Shown in pieces: positions 15,680 to 24,068 of a stretch of 32,715 bases of DNA. The stretch lies in assembly GCA_009780855.1 (NCBI GenBank), contig WQZG01000036.1, positions 1-32,715 on the forward strand. Reading direction: 5' to 3'. The stretch's first letter is position 1; the number at the start of each line of letters is the position of its first letter. The notes beneath the pieces were generated by a model that made no database searches, was not told where the DNA came from, and worked only from the letters and a program-made list of their open reading frames with translations. The DNA is from Treponema sp. GTDB taxonomy: Bacteria; Spirochaetota; Spirochaetia; Treponematales; Breznakiellaceae. The translations under genes and the position numbers were made by a program.

Positions 15680-16843
15680 TCAGTTTTTAATTAAACGCAG
15701 TACCGGTATTACAGGTTCGGTTAATTCAATAGCAACGGGAAAATCATTTTTTTGCAGTAATACAGTCTCGCCGTCCATTTGCGCCAATATCGGGTTCTCG
15801 CAGGTAATTTCCACACGGCTTGCGTTAAAAAGAATTGACTCCGGTTGTGTAACGTGTTCGCTTGCGGCGACCAAATTTTTGAAAGCAATTTTCCGCATAA
15901 GAGGCATTTGCTTGACCGCGCAAACGTTGCGGTCGTCAGGGAGTATGAAATTATGCGATCCGTAACTTCGATGGCCGCTTTCTCCCATCGCAAGTAAAAG
16001 CATTGTGTCTTTGAATTTTTTAACTTCCGCATTTGAATCGTCACAGGCCCTTACTTCCATGGGACCGACTTTGTAAATCCGGTCATAAAACAGGGAAGCA
16101 ATATCTACCCAGAGTTTATAAAAATCGCCGGGCAGCTTCCCCTTCATCTTATTTGTCATGTGGGTTACAAAAGCGTCCAGCCCGACCGAAAGTATATTAA
16201 AAGCGGGATACGGACCTTTTTCTGGTGTTGATGTAACTAGCCTAAGGGAGCGGCGGTAAAAAATTTCGGACGGTTCGATAATCAGGCGGAGAGCCTGGTC
16301 AAGTTCAAAGGCGTCAGCACCGTCATTGCCGGTGCCCATCGGAAGCCGCAGTACTGCAAAACATGATCGTATTTCTGCCGGAGCTTTCAATATGGTGCTA
16401 AGAACATCCAGACTTGTACCGTCCCCTCCGGCGGTTATTATCAGGAAAAGCGGTTTGGGATTCTTATTGGCTTCGCCCGGTGTACCGGCGGCTTCTTTGG
16501 AACCTGCCGCTTCATTTGATCCGGCGGCTTCCTTGATTAAAGCCTCTGTTATTTTTTCGGCGTGCCCTTTTCCGTTGGTAAGGATAAGTCCGTATTTGTT
16601 TCTTGACGCGGTTTTGGAAGGGCTCCTCCGTATCTGCGCCGGGTTAGATACAGCCGCTGATACGCATTGCGTAAGCTGACTGTAATGTTTTTTGGCGCGG
16701 GTTTTTATTGTAAATCCCCCGGCTTTTGGATTGGCAATTATTGTCCAGAATAATTCGCGGCCTTCTGCTATGAGGCTGCGTGCGCAAATTTCAGCAAGGC
16801 CTGCGGCCAGAATTTGAGGCGAAAATTCATTTTTTTTTGCCAT
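15680..16843 (-). CDS. diacylglycerol/lipid kinase-family protein
   Basis: 387 residues from the ATG at 16843, which has AGGAG 5 nt upstream; an in-frame GTG two codons earlier is too close to that ribosome binding site. The DAGK catalytic domain shows WTIIANPKAGG, the nucleotide loop ITAGGDGTSLDV (GGDGT at 139-143) and PMGTGNDGADAF (GTGND at 170-174). Relatives (YegS, DgkB, sphingosine-kinase family) phosphorylate lipid hydroxyls with ATP; the substrate here is not predictable. A repeat EAAGSNEAAGSKEAAG (105-120) is inserted just before the nucleotide loop. It lies 15 nt after prs in the same direction and probably in the same operon. Confidence 0.87.
   Translation of the reverse strand: MAKKNEFSPQILAAGLAEICARSLIAEGRELFWTIIANPKAGGFTIKTRAKKHYSQLTQCVSAAVSNPAQIRRSPSKTASRNKYGLILTNGKGHAEKITEALIKEAAGSNEAAGSKEAAGTPGEANKNPKPLFLIITAGGDGTSLDVLSTILKAPAEIRSCFAVLRLPMGTGNDGADAFELDQALRLIIEPSEIFYRRSLRLVTSTPEKGPYPAFNILSVGLDAFVTHMTNKMKGKLPGDFYKLWVDIASLFYDRIYKVGPMEVRACDDSNAEVKKFKDTMLLLAMGESGHRSYGSHNFILPDDRNVCAVKQMPLMRKIAFKNLVAASEHVTQPESILFNASRVEITCENPILAQMDGETVLLQKNDFPVAIELTEPVIPVLRLIKN
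16484..16531 (-). repeat. 18-nt in-frame minisatellite in the DAGK-like gene
   Basis: Nearly three 18-nt units encode EAAGSN, EAAGSK and EAAG. The units differ at a few positions. They lie on a surface-loop position before the GGDGT motif, so length changes would probably be tolerated. Confidence 0.75.
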
Positions 16844-16858
16844 AAACACTCCTTGATT

Positions 16859-18106
16859 CTATGCGGGAGCCAGGTTGCCTTCATTTAATAATTTTACAAT
16901 AATGTCCCGGTTATCAAGAAGCGAACTGACCGAGAGCCCCTGATGCAGCCTTGATATGGTTTGCGCAAAAAGGCTTGTGATATTGACGCTGATGTACCAT
17001 TCCTGTTTTAACAGGTCTTCCTGGTATACTGCATTGGTTCCGATAATCCGGTAAAAAAGTCCTTCCCTGTAAGCGTCACTAAAATATTTTATCGCGTCTC
17101 CGGTAAACAGGGGAAGACTTATGGAGCATATAACTTTGCTGGCTCCCTGTTCCTTTAAAAACTGCATTGATTTTAAAAGCGTTCCGCCTGTATCAAGCCT
17201 GTCGTCCGCCATAAACACCGTTTTGCCGCGGATATCTCCCAGAAGTTTTACCTCGGCTATGTTGTTTTCCATAGCATCTTTTGACACGCGCGAATAATCC
17301 CTTTCCTTGTAAAGCAGAGCGAGCGGTTTTTTAAGTGCGGTCGCGTAAAATTTATTTCTGTCAACACGCCCGGTATCCGGCGAAACCACAACCAGGTCTT
17401 CGCTTAAAAATCCAGGTATACGGCAAAGAGTCCTTATAACCTGATAACTGGCGTGGAGGTTTTCCAGCCTCATGTGGTTAAAAGCATTTTCTATTTCCCT
17501 GGAATGGATATCCAGCGTGATTATTCTGTCAACCCCAAGGCTCTCCAGCATTTTACCTATACGGCCGGCAGTAAGTCCTTCCCTGCCTTTTTTCTTGTCC
17601 TGCCGGGCGTACGGATAAACCGGTACCACAAGGGTAACCCTGCTGGCGCCGGCCTGTTTTGCCGCGTCAATCGTAACAAAAATTGTCAGCAGATGATCGT
17701 TTACAGTAAGGCTTTTTTTTGTATCGCCGTCATTAAAATTTACCGGATAATGATTTTCAACATCCTGAACAATATAAATATCCTTGCCGCGTACGGATTC
17801 CAGTATCTCGGCCTTGATCTCACCGTTGGGAAACAGCGTAAACTTGGCCGGTACCTTAAAATGCGGAGTTCTGAACGCGGCGATATTTCCGGGCAGATGG
17901 GGAGCCGGACTTATGGCATCATTGATAAAATTTATGCGTTTTATGACCTGTTCGCGGTCCAGACCATATCTTTTGCCGATTTCGACAGTCTGGCGCTCAA
18001 ATGTGCGGCGGTAACCTTTTTTTAAATGAACAATGACTTCATCGGCAAACACTTCTCCGCCCGGACAGGCTATAATCGCTAGATTCGCAGGATTTAAATA
18101 ATTCAT
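16859..18106 (-). CDS. prs: ribose-phosphate pyrophosphokinase with an N-terminal insertion
   Basis: Makes PRPP from ribose-5-phosphate and ATP. Recognisable blocks are FPNGEIKAEI with ESVRGKDIYIVQD, VVPVYPYARQDKKK (substrate loop), RIITLDIHSREI, VVVSPDTGRVDRNKFYA and the PRPP-binding MADDRLDTGGTLLKS. At 415 residues it is about 90 longer than the common 310-330. Most of the excess is between the first strand (LAIIAC) and FPNGE, where about 65 residues, including FADEVIVHLKKGYRRTFERQ, replace a short loop; the C-terminal end is also longer. No Shine-Dalgarno sequence precedes the ATG. It is the first gene of a pair with the DAGK-like gene. PRPP is a substrate of PncB, encoded later in the window. 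Confidence 0.88.
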   Translation of the reverse strand: MNYLNPANLAIIACPGGEVFADEVIVHLKKGYRRTFERQTVEIGKRYGLDREQVIKRINFINDAISPAPHLPGNIAAFRTPHFKVPAKFTLFPNGEIKAEILESVRGKDIYIVQDVENHYPVNFNDGDTKKSLTVNDHLLTIFVTIDAAKQAGASRVTLVVPVYPYARQDKKKGREGLTAGRIGKMLESLGVDRIITLDIHSREIENAFNHMRLENLHASYQVIRTLCRIPGFLSEDLVVVSPDTGRVDRNKFYATALKKPLALLYKERDYSRVSKDAMENNIAEVKLLGDIRGKTVFMADDRLDTGGTLLKSMQFLKEQGASKVICSISLPLFTGDAIKYFSDAYREGLFYRIIGTNAVYQEDLLKQEWYISVNITSLFAQTISRLHQGLSVSSLLDNRDIIVKLLNEGNLAPA

Positions 18107-18203
18107 CGGTAAACAACTATTGCATATAGGAGATCAATTTTCAAGTATGATTGTTTGCGCCCATAATTTTAAACTAATTTTTTACATAAAAATAATTTTT
18201 TAC

Positions 18204-18232
18204 TTGCCTGAAAGCCATTTACATGATATCAT
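18204..18232 (+). promoter_or_regulatory. promoter of the ABC importer operon
   Basis: TTGCCT (18204-18209), a 17-nt spacer and TGA-TATCAT (-10 at 18227-18232, with an extended TGN). The -10 is inside the palindrome ATGATATCAT (18223-18232), a possible operator. The predicted start is about 22 nt before the TTG start codon. The rest of 18107-18203 is AT-rich with no gene evident. Confidence 0.55.
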
Positions 18233-18260
18233 TGGCAGGATCGCATTTTGGGAGATAATT

Positions 18261-19178
18261 TTGTCGGGCAATAAATTTATCAAAACGCTTAAGACAATGC
18301 GCAAAAGCTACTGGCTCTATATTATGTGCATTCCGGGCGTTTTGTACTTTTTACTGTTCCGCTACCTTCCCATGTGGGGAGTCCTGATAGGATTCCAGGA
18401 CTACAACATCTTCAGGGGTTTCAGCGCGAGTCCGTGGGTAGGTCTCAAGCATTTCCAGAATTTTTTCAACAGTTCAAGTTTTGCCCCGCTGATGATTAAT
18501 ACCCTGGTCCTGTCGCTTTACAGCATTATTTTCGCGTTTCCGGCGCCCATAATACTGGCCCTTTTCCTTAACGAAATCCAGTCCAAAATATACAAACGGA
18601 CTATCCAGACCATGATTTACGTACCGCATTTTATCTCGTGGGTAATTGTCGCAAGCATTTCTTTTATGCTCCTGAATTCCACCGGACCCATAAACGGCCT
18701 GATAGGGATCTTTGGGAAAAAATCTGTCGCCTTTCTTACAGAGGCTTATACATTCAGGCCCATTATTATTATACAAACAATCTGGAAAGAATCCGGCTGG
18801 AGTACCATAGTTTTTTTGGCGGCGCTATCCAATGTTGATATTGAACAATACGAAGCCGCTATTGTCGACGGCGCGGGCCGGTTCAGGCAGGTATGGCACA
18901 TTACCCTGCCGGCGATAAGGAGCACAATTGTCATCCTGCTTATACTGCGCATGGGCAATGTTCTGGACAACGGTTTTGATCAGATTTTTTTGATGAGCAA
19001 CGCGGGCAACAGGGGGGTCTCCGATGTGCTTGATACATTTACTTACCGCGAAGGCATAATCAACGGATTTTTTAGCTACACAACCGCCATTGGTTTATTT
19101 AAATCGGTTATTGGAATGTTTTTGATTATGGGTTCCAATAAGATCGCAAAACAGGCCGGCGATTCAGGTATTTTCTGA
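18261..19178 (+). CDS. ABC importer permease, LplB/UgpA type
   Basis: 305 residues from a TTG at 18261 that has GGGAG 6 nt upstream. An ATG in the same frame at 18120 would add 47 residues (HIGDQFSSMIVCAH...) that do not resemble the family and would read through the likely promoter, so TTG is preferred. About six membrane segments begin with SYWLYIMCIPGVLYFLLFRY. The EAA loop, YEAAIVDGAGRFRQVWHITL, contacts the ATPase. The closest known relatives are the LplB/YtcP-class permeases for oligosaccharides. Followed after 15 nt by the second permease. No ATPase gene is in the cluster, as is common for this class, which shares an MsmX-type ATPase encoded elsewhere. Confidence 0.88.
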   Translation: MSGNKFIKTLKTMRKSYWLYIMCIPGVLYFLLFRYLPMWGVLIGFQDYNIFRGFSASPWVGLKHFQNFFNSSSFAPLMINTLVLSLYSIIFAFPAPIILALFLNEIQSKIYKRTIQTMIYVPHFISWVIVASISFMLLNSTGPINGLIGIFGKKSVAFLTEAYTFRPIIIIQTIWKESGWSTIVFLAALSNVDIEQYEAAIVDGAGRFRQVWHITLPAIRSTIVILLILRMGNVLDNGFDQIFLMSNAGNRGVSDVLDTFTYREGIINGFFSYTTAIGLFKSVIGMFLIMGSNKIAKQAGDSGIF

Positions 19179-19193
19179 TTTGGGAGATTGGGC

Positions 19194-20075
19194 ATGATAC
19201 GAAACGATACGCCGGCATCCAGAATTTTTGATGTTTTCAATGTCTGTTTTTTATTATGTTTTGCCGCACTCACAGTGGTGCCTTTTATCTATATAATAGG
19301 GACTTCATTCGCGACCCAGGCGGAAATTTCGGCGCGGCCATTTTTCCTTATACCACGTACTTTTCAGCTTGAAAGTTACAAATATATTTTATCTTCAAAA
19401 ACACTTCCCAGGGCGCTTTGGGTTTCGGTGTGGACTACCCTGCTTGGTACTTTTGTTTCCATGTTGCTTACCCTGACCTTTGCCTACCCTCTGGCAAAAA
19501 AACATCTGGTCGGGCGCAACCCGATGCTCATTCTGATTACATTTACAATGGTATTCAGCGGCGGAATGATCCCGACTTATCTTAATGTGCGCAACCTGGG
19601 CCTGCTCAACACGTACTGGTCAATGATACTGCCGGGAGCTATCGGCACCTGGAACCTGATTGTGGTAAAAAACTTTTTCCAGGCCCTGCCGCTGGAACTG
19701 GAGGAATCGGCAAAAATAGACGGCGCCTCGGATTTAACAGTATTCATGCGGATTGTACTGCCGCTGTCGGCTGCTGTTGTAGCGACGTTCTCCCTGTTTT
19801 ATGCCGTAGGTTACTGGAGCGCTTTCCGCCCTGCCCTGTTTTATATTCCCAGTAAACCTGAACGCTGGCCGCTGCAGCTTATTTTGCGGAACATAGTCAT
19901 GCTTTCGGCAGGCCGCATCGACGACGCCAATTTCGATCCAAGCCTGGTATTGCCGCCTACAGAAAGCATAAGGAACGCGGTCATTGTTTTCGCCACTGTT
20001 CCTATCCTGATTGTTTACCCGTTTTTACAAAAACATTTTACAAAGGGCGTTATGATAGGCGCTATTAAAGGTTAG
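19194..20075 (+). CDS. ABC importer permease, LplC/YtcP type
   Basis: 293 residues from the ATG at 19194, with GGGAG 7 nt upstream; an in-frame TTG at 19188 is only 1 nt from that site and is unlikely. Six membrane segments, starting VFNVCFLLCFAALTVVPFIYII, and the family block FSGGMIPTYLNVRNLGLLNTY. The EAA loop reads LEESAKIDGASDLTVFMRIV. It pairs with the permease just upstream to form the membrane channel of an oligosaccharide importer. The substrate is unknown; related LplABC systems carry plant polysaccharide fragments such as rhamnogalacturonan pieces. Confidence 0.9.
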   Translation: MIRNDTPASRIFDVFNVCFLLCFAALTVVPFIYIIGTSFATQAEISARPFFLIPRTFQLESYKYILSSKTLPRALWVSVWTTLLGTFVSMLLTLTFAYPLAKKHLVGRNPMLILITFTMVFSGGMIPTYLNVRNLGLLNTYWSMILPGAIGTWNLIVVKNFFQALPLELEESAKIDGASDLTVFMRIVLPLSAAVVATFSLFYAVGYWSAFRPALFYIPSKPERWPLQLILRNIVMLSAGRIDDANFDPSLVLPPTESIRNAVIVFATVPILIVYPFLQKHFTKGVMIGAIKG

Positions 20076-20118
20076 GTAAGAAAAATTTTGATTGGATAAT
20101 TTACCATAAGGATTTCAA

Positions 20119-20140
20119 AGGCCGGCAATTTGCATGGCCT
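20119..20140 (+). promoter_or_regulatory. hairpin between permease and binding-protein genes
   Basis: AGGCC (20119-20123) pairs with GGCCT (20136-20140), with GCA/TGC able to pair inside. It sits in the 94-nt gap before the binding-protein gene. Such hairpins often stabilise or partly terminate the message so that binding protein is made in excess; here that is inferred. Confidence 0.4.
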
Positions 20141-20169
20141 GGAAATAAATTTTTATATGGAGGAAATGA

Positions 20170-21747
20170 ATGAGATTTTTGAAATTGTTTTTATGTATCT
20201 TTATGATACAGGCAGCGGCTGCCGGTGTGTTTGCATCCGGCGGCGCTGCAGCAGCTTCGTCCGGCGAACCCTGGAAAGTCGCGAAGGCGAATTTTAACCC
20301 GTCGTCTTTTCCAAAGGCTCCCGCGAATTACGTGATATCCATTTTAAGTATATCCCAGGACGGAAATTTTATAGCCGCTGACCATCCTGCAATCAAAAAT
20401 TTGCAGCAGCTTACCGGTTATACAATTAAACTGGAATACGTACTCAACGCCAACTACAACGAGCAGATGAACACAAGGCTGGCGGCCAATGATCTGCCCG
20501 GTATTGTTACCATTACCAGCAATACACAGCCGATTGTAACTGCGGCGCGCTCCGGTGCGTTCTGGGACATCACAGACATTTACGGTATGTATCCCAACCT
20601 GGCAAGAGCGGACAAGGGCGTCATGAACAACGTTTCCATTGACGGGCGCAATTACGGCATCTACCGCGGACGCGATTTCCCGCGCTCCGGTATGGTCTAC
20701 CGCAAGGACTGGCTGGCCAATCTGGGCCTGAGCGTTCCCAAAAACCTTGATGATCTTTACAAGGTTCTGTACGCGTTTACATACAACGACCCGGACAAAA
20801 ACGGAAAGAACGACACATACGGCATGACATGGACCGGAGCATATATGGGCCCATTCTATAATATCGCTGTAATGTTCGGAGCGCCCAACAGATTCGGCGT
20901 AAAGAACGGCAAACTTACTCCCTGGTTTGACTACGACGAATTTTACGATGCCATGGTGTACAGCAAGAGACTTTACGACGAAGGCCTAATCAACAAGGAC
21001 TTTGCCGCGCTGCCGACCAGCGAATGGGCCCTGCCCTTTGGCCGCGGCCAATGCGGCTGGCACATTGACTGCGCCGACGAAGCAAGCCGCAGCGCCGTCC
21101 GCATGCGCGATAACGGCCTTATGACCGCCGCGGAATTTGACGCCGGCATGTATGTTGACGTTATGGGCGCGGTCGCCAACAAGAACGGCGAAATCAGGGT
21201 ATGGCCGCAGAATGACGGACACCAGGGTTACGAAGCCGTTTCCACAACAGGCGCCAAAACACTGCAGGACCTGAGCTATTACCTTGACTTTATGGACAAG
21301 TGCAATACCGCCCAGGGCATTACAATTCTCAACTGGGGCGCCGAAGGTGTCAATTATACGACGAACAGCGACGGCACAATCACATCGATTCCCGCGGCTC
21401 AGATTCCCAACGGCTGGGACATCACCGCAGGCTGGAACCAGTTCAGGATGCTCACCGACATCGGCGCCATCCAGCAGCCCAACGCATACCAGGCCCGCCA
21501 CATGCAGGTCTACAAAGAAATTGCGCCGTACGCCATCATCAACCCGGTTACCCCGATTGTGCTGATGTCCCCAACCTGGACCTCAAGGCAATCCTCGCTT
21601 AACCAGATCATTGACGACGCGGTCATCAACTTTATCATGGGCAACATCGACCAGGCCGGCTTCAAGAAAGAAGTTGCCCGCTGGTACGCCGAAGACGGAC
21701 AAAAGGCCCTGACCGAACTCCAGGCTGCCTACGACGCGAGCAGGTAA
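20170..21747 (+). CDS. extracellular solute-binding protein, LplA type
   Basis: 525 residues. The signal peptide MRFLKLFLCIFMIQAAAAG ends at a probable signal peptidase I site, VFA/SGG; there is no lipobox Cys, so it is likely free in the periplasm rather than lipid-anchored. Length and blocks (GMVYRKDWLANLGLSVPKNL, DDLYKVLYAFTYNDPDKNGK, YGMTWTG) match LplA-type oligosaccharide-binding proteins of about 500 residues. A strong Shine-Dalgarno GGAGG lies 7 nt before the ATG. The gene is richer in G+C and more uniform in codon choice than its neighbours, as expected for high expression. It supplies the substrate to the two permeases upstream. Confidence 0.9.
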   Translation: MRFLKLFLCIFMIQAAAAGVFASGGAAAASSGEPWKVAKANFNPSSFPKAPANYVISILSISQDGNFIAADHPAIKNLQQLTGYTIKLEYVLNANYNEQMNTRLAANDLPGIVTITSNTQPIVTAARSGAFWDITDIYGMYPNLARADKGVMNNVSIDGRNYGIYRGRDFPRSGMVYRKDWLANLGLSVPKNLDDLYKVLYAFTYNDPDKNGKNDTYGMTWTGAYMGPFYNIAVMFGAPNRFGVKNGKLTPWFDYDEFYDAMVYSKRLYDEGLINKDFAALPTSEWALPFGRGQCGWHIDCADEASRSAVRMRDNGLMTAAEFDAGMYVDVMGAVANKNGEIRVWPQNDGHQGYEAVSTTGAKTLQDLSYYLDFMDKCNTAQGITILNWGAEGVNYTTNSDGTITSIPAAQIPNGWDITAGWNQFRMLTDIGAIQQPNAYQARHMQVYKEIAPYAIINPVTPIVLMSPTWTSRQSSLNQIIDDAVINFIMGNIDQAGFKKEVARWYAEDGQKALTELQAAYDASR

Positions 21748-21774
21748 TTGACAGGAATACGACGACAATAAAGA

Positions 21775-21910
21775 AGCTCTCACAGAGCTCACAAGGATCA
21801 CGGAGGAAGAAAGTAAAGAATTATGAATCATTGCTTATTCCTCCTTCGTGAAACCCTGTGTACTCCGCGGGCTCTGTGTGAGTTCTTTTCCGGTTCGTGA
21901 AGATGTGGTT
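21775..21910. repeat. second copy of the hairpin-type intergenic repeat
   Basis: Begins with the same hairpin AGCTCTCACAGAGCT (21775-21789) found at 11970-11984, then CACAAGGATCACGGAGGA. The right half (CTCCTTCGTG, CTGTGTACTCCG, GGCTCTGTGTGAGTTC, CGGTTCGTGAAG) is roughly its reverse complement, so the copy forms a loose inverted repeat. It lies between the binding-protein gene and the tRNA and may serve as a terminator. No gene is visible in it. Confidence 0.7.
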
Positions 21911-21922
21911 TGCGGCTAAAAA

Positions 21923-21952
21923 ATTAAAAATTCGTCCATTAAAAATTCGTCC
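21923..21952. repeat. 15-nt tandem direct repeat
   Basis: ATTAAAAATTCGTCC occurs twice with no gap (21923-21937 and 21938-21952), directly upstream of the tRNA promoter. Confidence 0.85.
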
Positions 21953-21954
21953 AC

Positions 21955-21983
21955 TTGATAAAAAATTACCAAATCAGTATTAT
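21955..21983 (+). promoter_or_regulatory. tRNA promoter
   Basis: TTGATA (21955-21960), 17-nt spacer, TATTAT (21978-21983): one mismatch to consensus in each box. Transcription would start near 21990, about 33 nt before the mature tRNA. A TTGACA at 21998-22003 is too close to the tRNA to serve as its -35. Confidence 0.6.
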
Positions 21984-22022
21984 TAAATTACAGGGAATTG
22001 ACAAAATTCGCCTGTGGTTCAA

Positions 22023-22096
22023 GGGCTTTTAGCTCAGTTGGTTAGAGCTGCGGACTCATAATCCGTCGGTCCGGGGTTCAAGTCCCTGAAGGCCCA
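22023..22096 (+). tRNA. tRNA with CAT anticodon (elongator Met or Ile2)
   Basis: 74 nt folding as a full cloverleaf: acceptor GGGCTTT/AAGGCCC (one G-T pair), D arm AGCTCAGTTGGTTAGAGCT, anticodon stem GCGGA/TCCGT with loop CTCATAA (CAT at 22057-22059), T stem CGGGG/CCCTG with loop TTCAAGT, and discriminator A. CCA is not encoded. An initiator is unlikely because the first acceptor pair is G-C. Whether it reads AUG or, after lysidine modification, AUA cannot be settled by eye. Confidence 0.93.
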
Positions 22097-22099
22097 TAG

Positions 22100-23830
22100 T
22101 TATTTCTTAAAATACCTGTCCAAAAAAAGAAGACATACAGAAGCTGACCAGGTATACGATGGGTCATCATAACCCTGGCCGGTTATGGGGTCGTAATTTT
22201 CGTAACCGCTTTGCTGAATATTCATTGCATCGCAGTACCGGCGGGCTATTTAGCGGGCAAGGCCGTCCGCCACGCCCTGACGCAAGCCGTCAGCAATCTG
22301 GTATGCCATGGGCCCCCAGGCGGGGCCGCGCCAGTAGGCGTTTGTACGGGCGAATTTTTTACTTGATACGGCCTCTGATGCAAGTCCGTAAGGCGCAAAG
22401 AACAGGTTTTTATCTTCAATTATGGTCTTCATCTTTTCAAAAATATTTTGGGGAAGCAGCTTGCCAAGGATAATTGAAACATACGGCAACAGCGAAAGGC
22501 ATTTAATTTTTTCGCCGGTTTGTACCAATACCGGAACCGGAAGATCGTTTTTATCAAAACAATGTTCAAGGAAAATTTTATTCAATTTGTTATAACGGTT
22601 TTCATATTCTGCTGCCGCTGCGTCATCGTTTATTAACCTGCTGATTCTGACAATCGCCTTCATTTGTAAAAGCATCAATGCGGGTAAATCAGGCGATTCG
22701 ACCGGAACGCCCATATCAAACGCTGTCGAATTGTCCCAGCCGCATTCGTTGCCGTGGTTATACTGGCATATTCCGTCATGATCATCGTCTCTTAGCCGCT
22801 CCCACCAGCTCAGCATTTTTACCATGCAGTCCCTAAGAAACTTCAAAGTTTTTTGGTCAATTACCGCGCCGGCGTCAAGTATATGCATAATGCTCCAGCC
22901 ATATACCGGAGGTTTGGTATATATTGCCTGCAGATCCCTGTCATCCAGGCGATCGGGCAGCTTGCCGTTTTCAATCTGGTTTTCAAGCATAACAAGTATC
23001 TGATCCATACCGGTCTGGTAATGATAAGGCGCAAGAGCCATAGCATTAAAACAATTGTCCCAGCTCCAAACGCCGGTCATAACGCCCTTGCTCATGTAAA
23101 CCGCGTCTCTTGTGAGCCAGCCTTTTTTAAAAACAGCAGAGGACCATAATATATAAATCATGATTTGCGATATTTCCTGATACCGGTCATCGTAAACCGG
23201 GAAGGCGGATTCCCATTTTTTAAATTCAGTTTTTATCAGTTCTATATCAAATTCGGGATTAATAATTTCTGCCTGGTTCCATAATTCTTCAATTTCCTCC
23301 ACCCGGTAAAGTAAGGTAAAGCCGTTTTCACTGCCTGTTACATCAAAAAAAGCTTCTGCGCAAAACAACCTTTCGCCGGGCGGCGGCTTTACTCCCCATC
23401 TTGATTTGAGTTCAACGGAACCTTCATGGGCATAAACAAAACCGAACGACTTGCTTGACCTGTCGACCGCACGCAGCGAGCGTCCCTTTTTGACTCCAAT
23501 AAGATAACCGTCATTGCCTGAGTTGACATACTCCATGCGGAAATTTTTCATATTCCCGTAAAGCACCAATTCGTTCGATCCCCTGAAGTATGCATGCAAT
23601 TCACCGTTGCGTGTGCGCACACTCAAACGCCATGGCTTAAATTCAACAGTATAATCGCCGTCAAAACAAAAACGAAACTGGTATTTACCTTCTTTAACGC
23701 CCCGAATATTTTTTAAATATAGCGAAGTATCATCTGCGTTATGTGGTTTCCCGGAAATTGCCATATAGGAGCCATAACGGGAGAATGGTACTTTCGCAGG
23801 ATCGGGATTGAACAGATCAGGATTAAACAT
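22100..23830 (-). pseudogene. GH63/MGH1-like glycoside hydrolase interrupted by a late in-frame TAA
   Basis: Start at the ATG 23828-23830, with GGAGG 6 nt upstream; an in-frame start 11 codons earlier (23863) overlaps that site and is less likely. The catalytic (alpha/alpha)6 region shows VMTGVWSWDNCFNAMAL, PPVYGWSIMHI, WDNSTAFDMG and YWRGPAWGPMAYQIADGL, typical of the mannosylglycerate-hydrolase/GH63-like group. TAA occurs at 22250-22252. The same frame then continues for 49 codons to a second stop at 22100-22102, and contains the conserved C-terminal blocks IARRYCDAM, GYENYDPITGQGYDDP and YTWSAS. The stop lies where relatives have a sense codon, often Glu. Loss of that tail should damage the active-site cleft. 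It lies 3 nt from the tRNA on the other strand. No signal peptide, so cytoplasmic, perhaps acting on imported oligosaccharides. Confidence 0.85.
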
Positions 23831-23880
23831 GAAGCGCCTCCGGGCTGCGATAAAAACGATCAAACGATAATTATTAGTAA

Positions 23881-23907
23881 ATTATAGCAGTTATTTTTCG
23901 CTGTCAA
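23881..23907 (-). promoter_or_regulatory. promoter of the glycoside hydrolase gene
   Basis: On the minus strand: TTGACA (23902-23907), a 15-nt spacer and TGC-TATAAT (-10 at 23881-23886). Both boxes are perfect and the -10 is extended, which can offset the short spacer. Predicted leader about 45 nt. Confidence 0.6.
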
Positions 23908-23953
23908 TGCTGAGGAAATGTATAAAATGCAGTAAAAATGCATCACCTGCTCA

Positions 23954-24008
23954 ATATTCGGCGTAAAAATATGCACAGCACCCTTGATATTCGGCGTAAA
24001 AATATGCA
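23954..24008. repeat. 22-nt direct repeats upstream of the NAD-salvage operon
   Basis: Two perfect 22-nt copies (23954-23975 and 23987-24008), 33 nt apart start to start, share the core TATTCGGCGTAAAAATATGC. Each contains the inverted half-sites ATATT/AATAT. A weaker third relative (GCAGTAAAAATGCAT) lies near 23930-23945. The array is 61 nt before pncA and also upstream of the divergent hydrolase gene. It may be a regulator-binding array; it does not resemble the NrtR or NiaR motifs I know. Confidence 0.6.
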
Positions 24009-24068
24009 TTCAAAGTCTATATGCGTGATACCGGTTTTGGCATATTATAAATATTTACAGGAGAAAAA

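Noticed and set aside
18120-18260. Longer start for the first ABC permease
   Set aside because: The 47 extra residues do not match the family, overlap a good promoter and lack a ribosome binding site, whereas TTG at 18261 has GGGAG at the right distance.
23954-24008. CRISPR array
   Set aside because: Only two perfect copies and one weak copy, an 11-nt spacer, and no cas genes.
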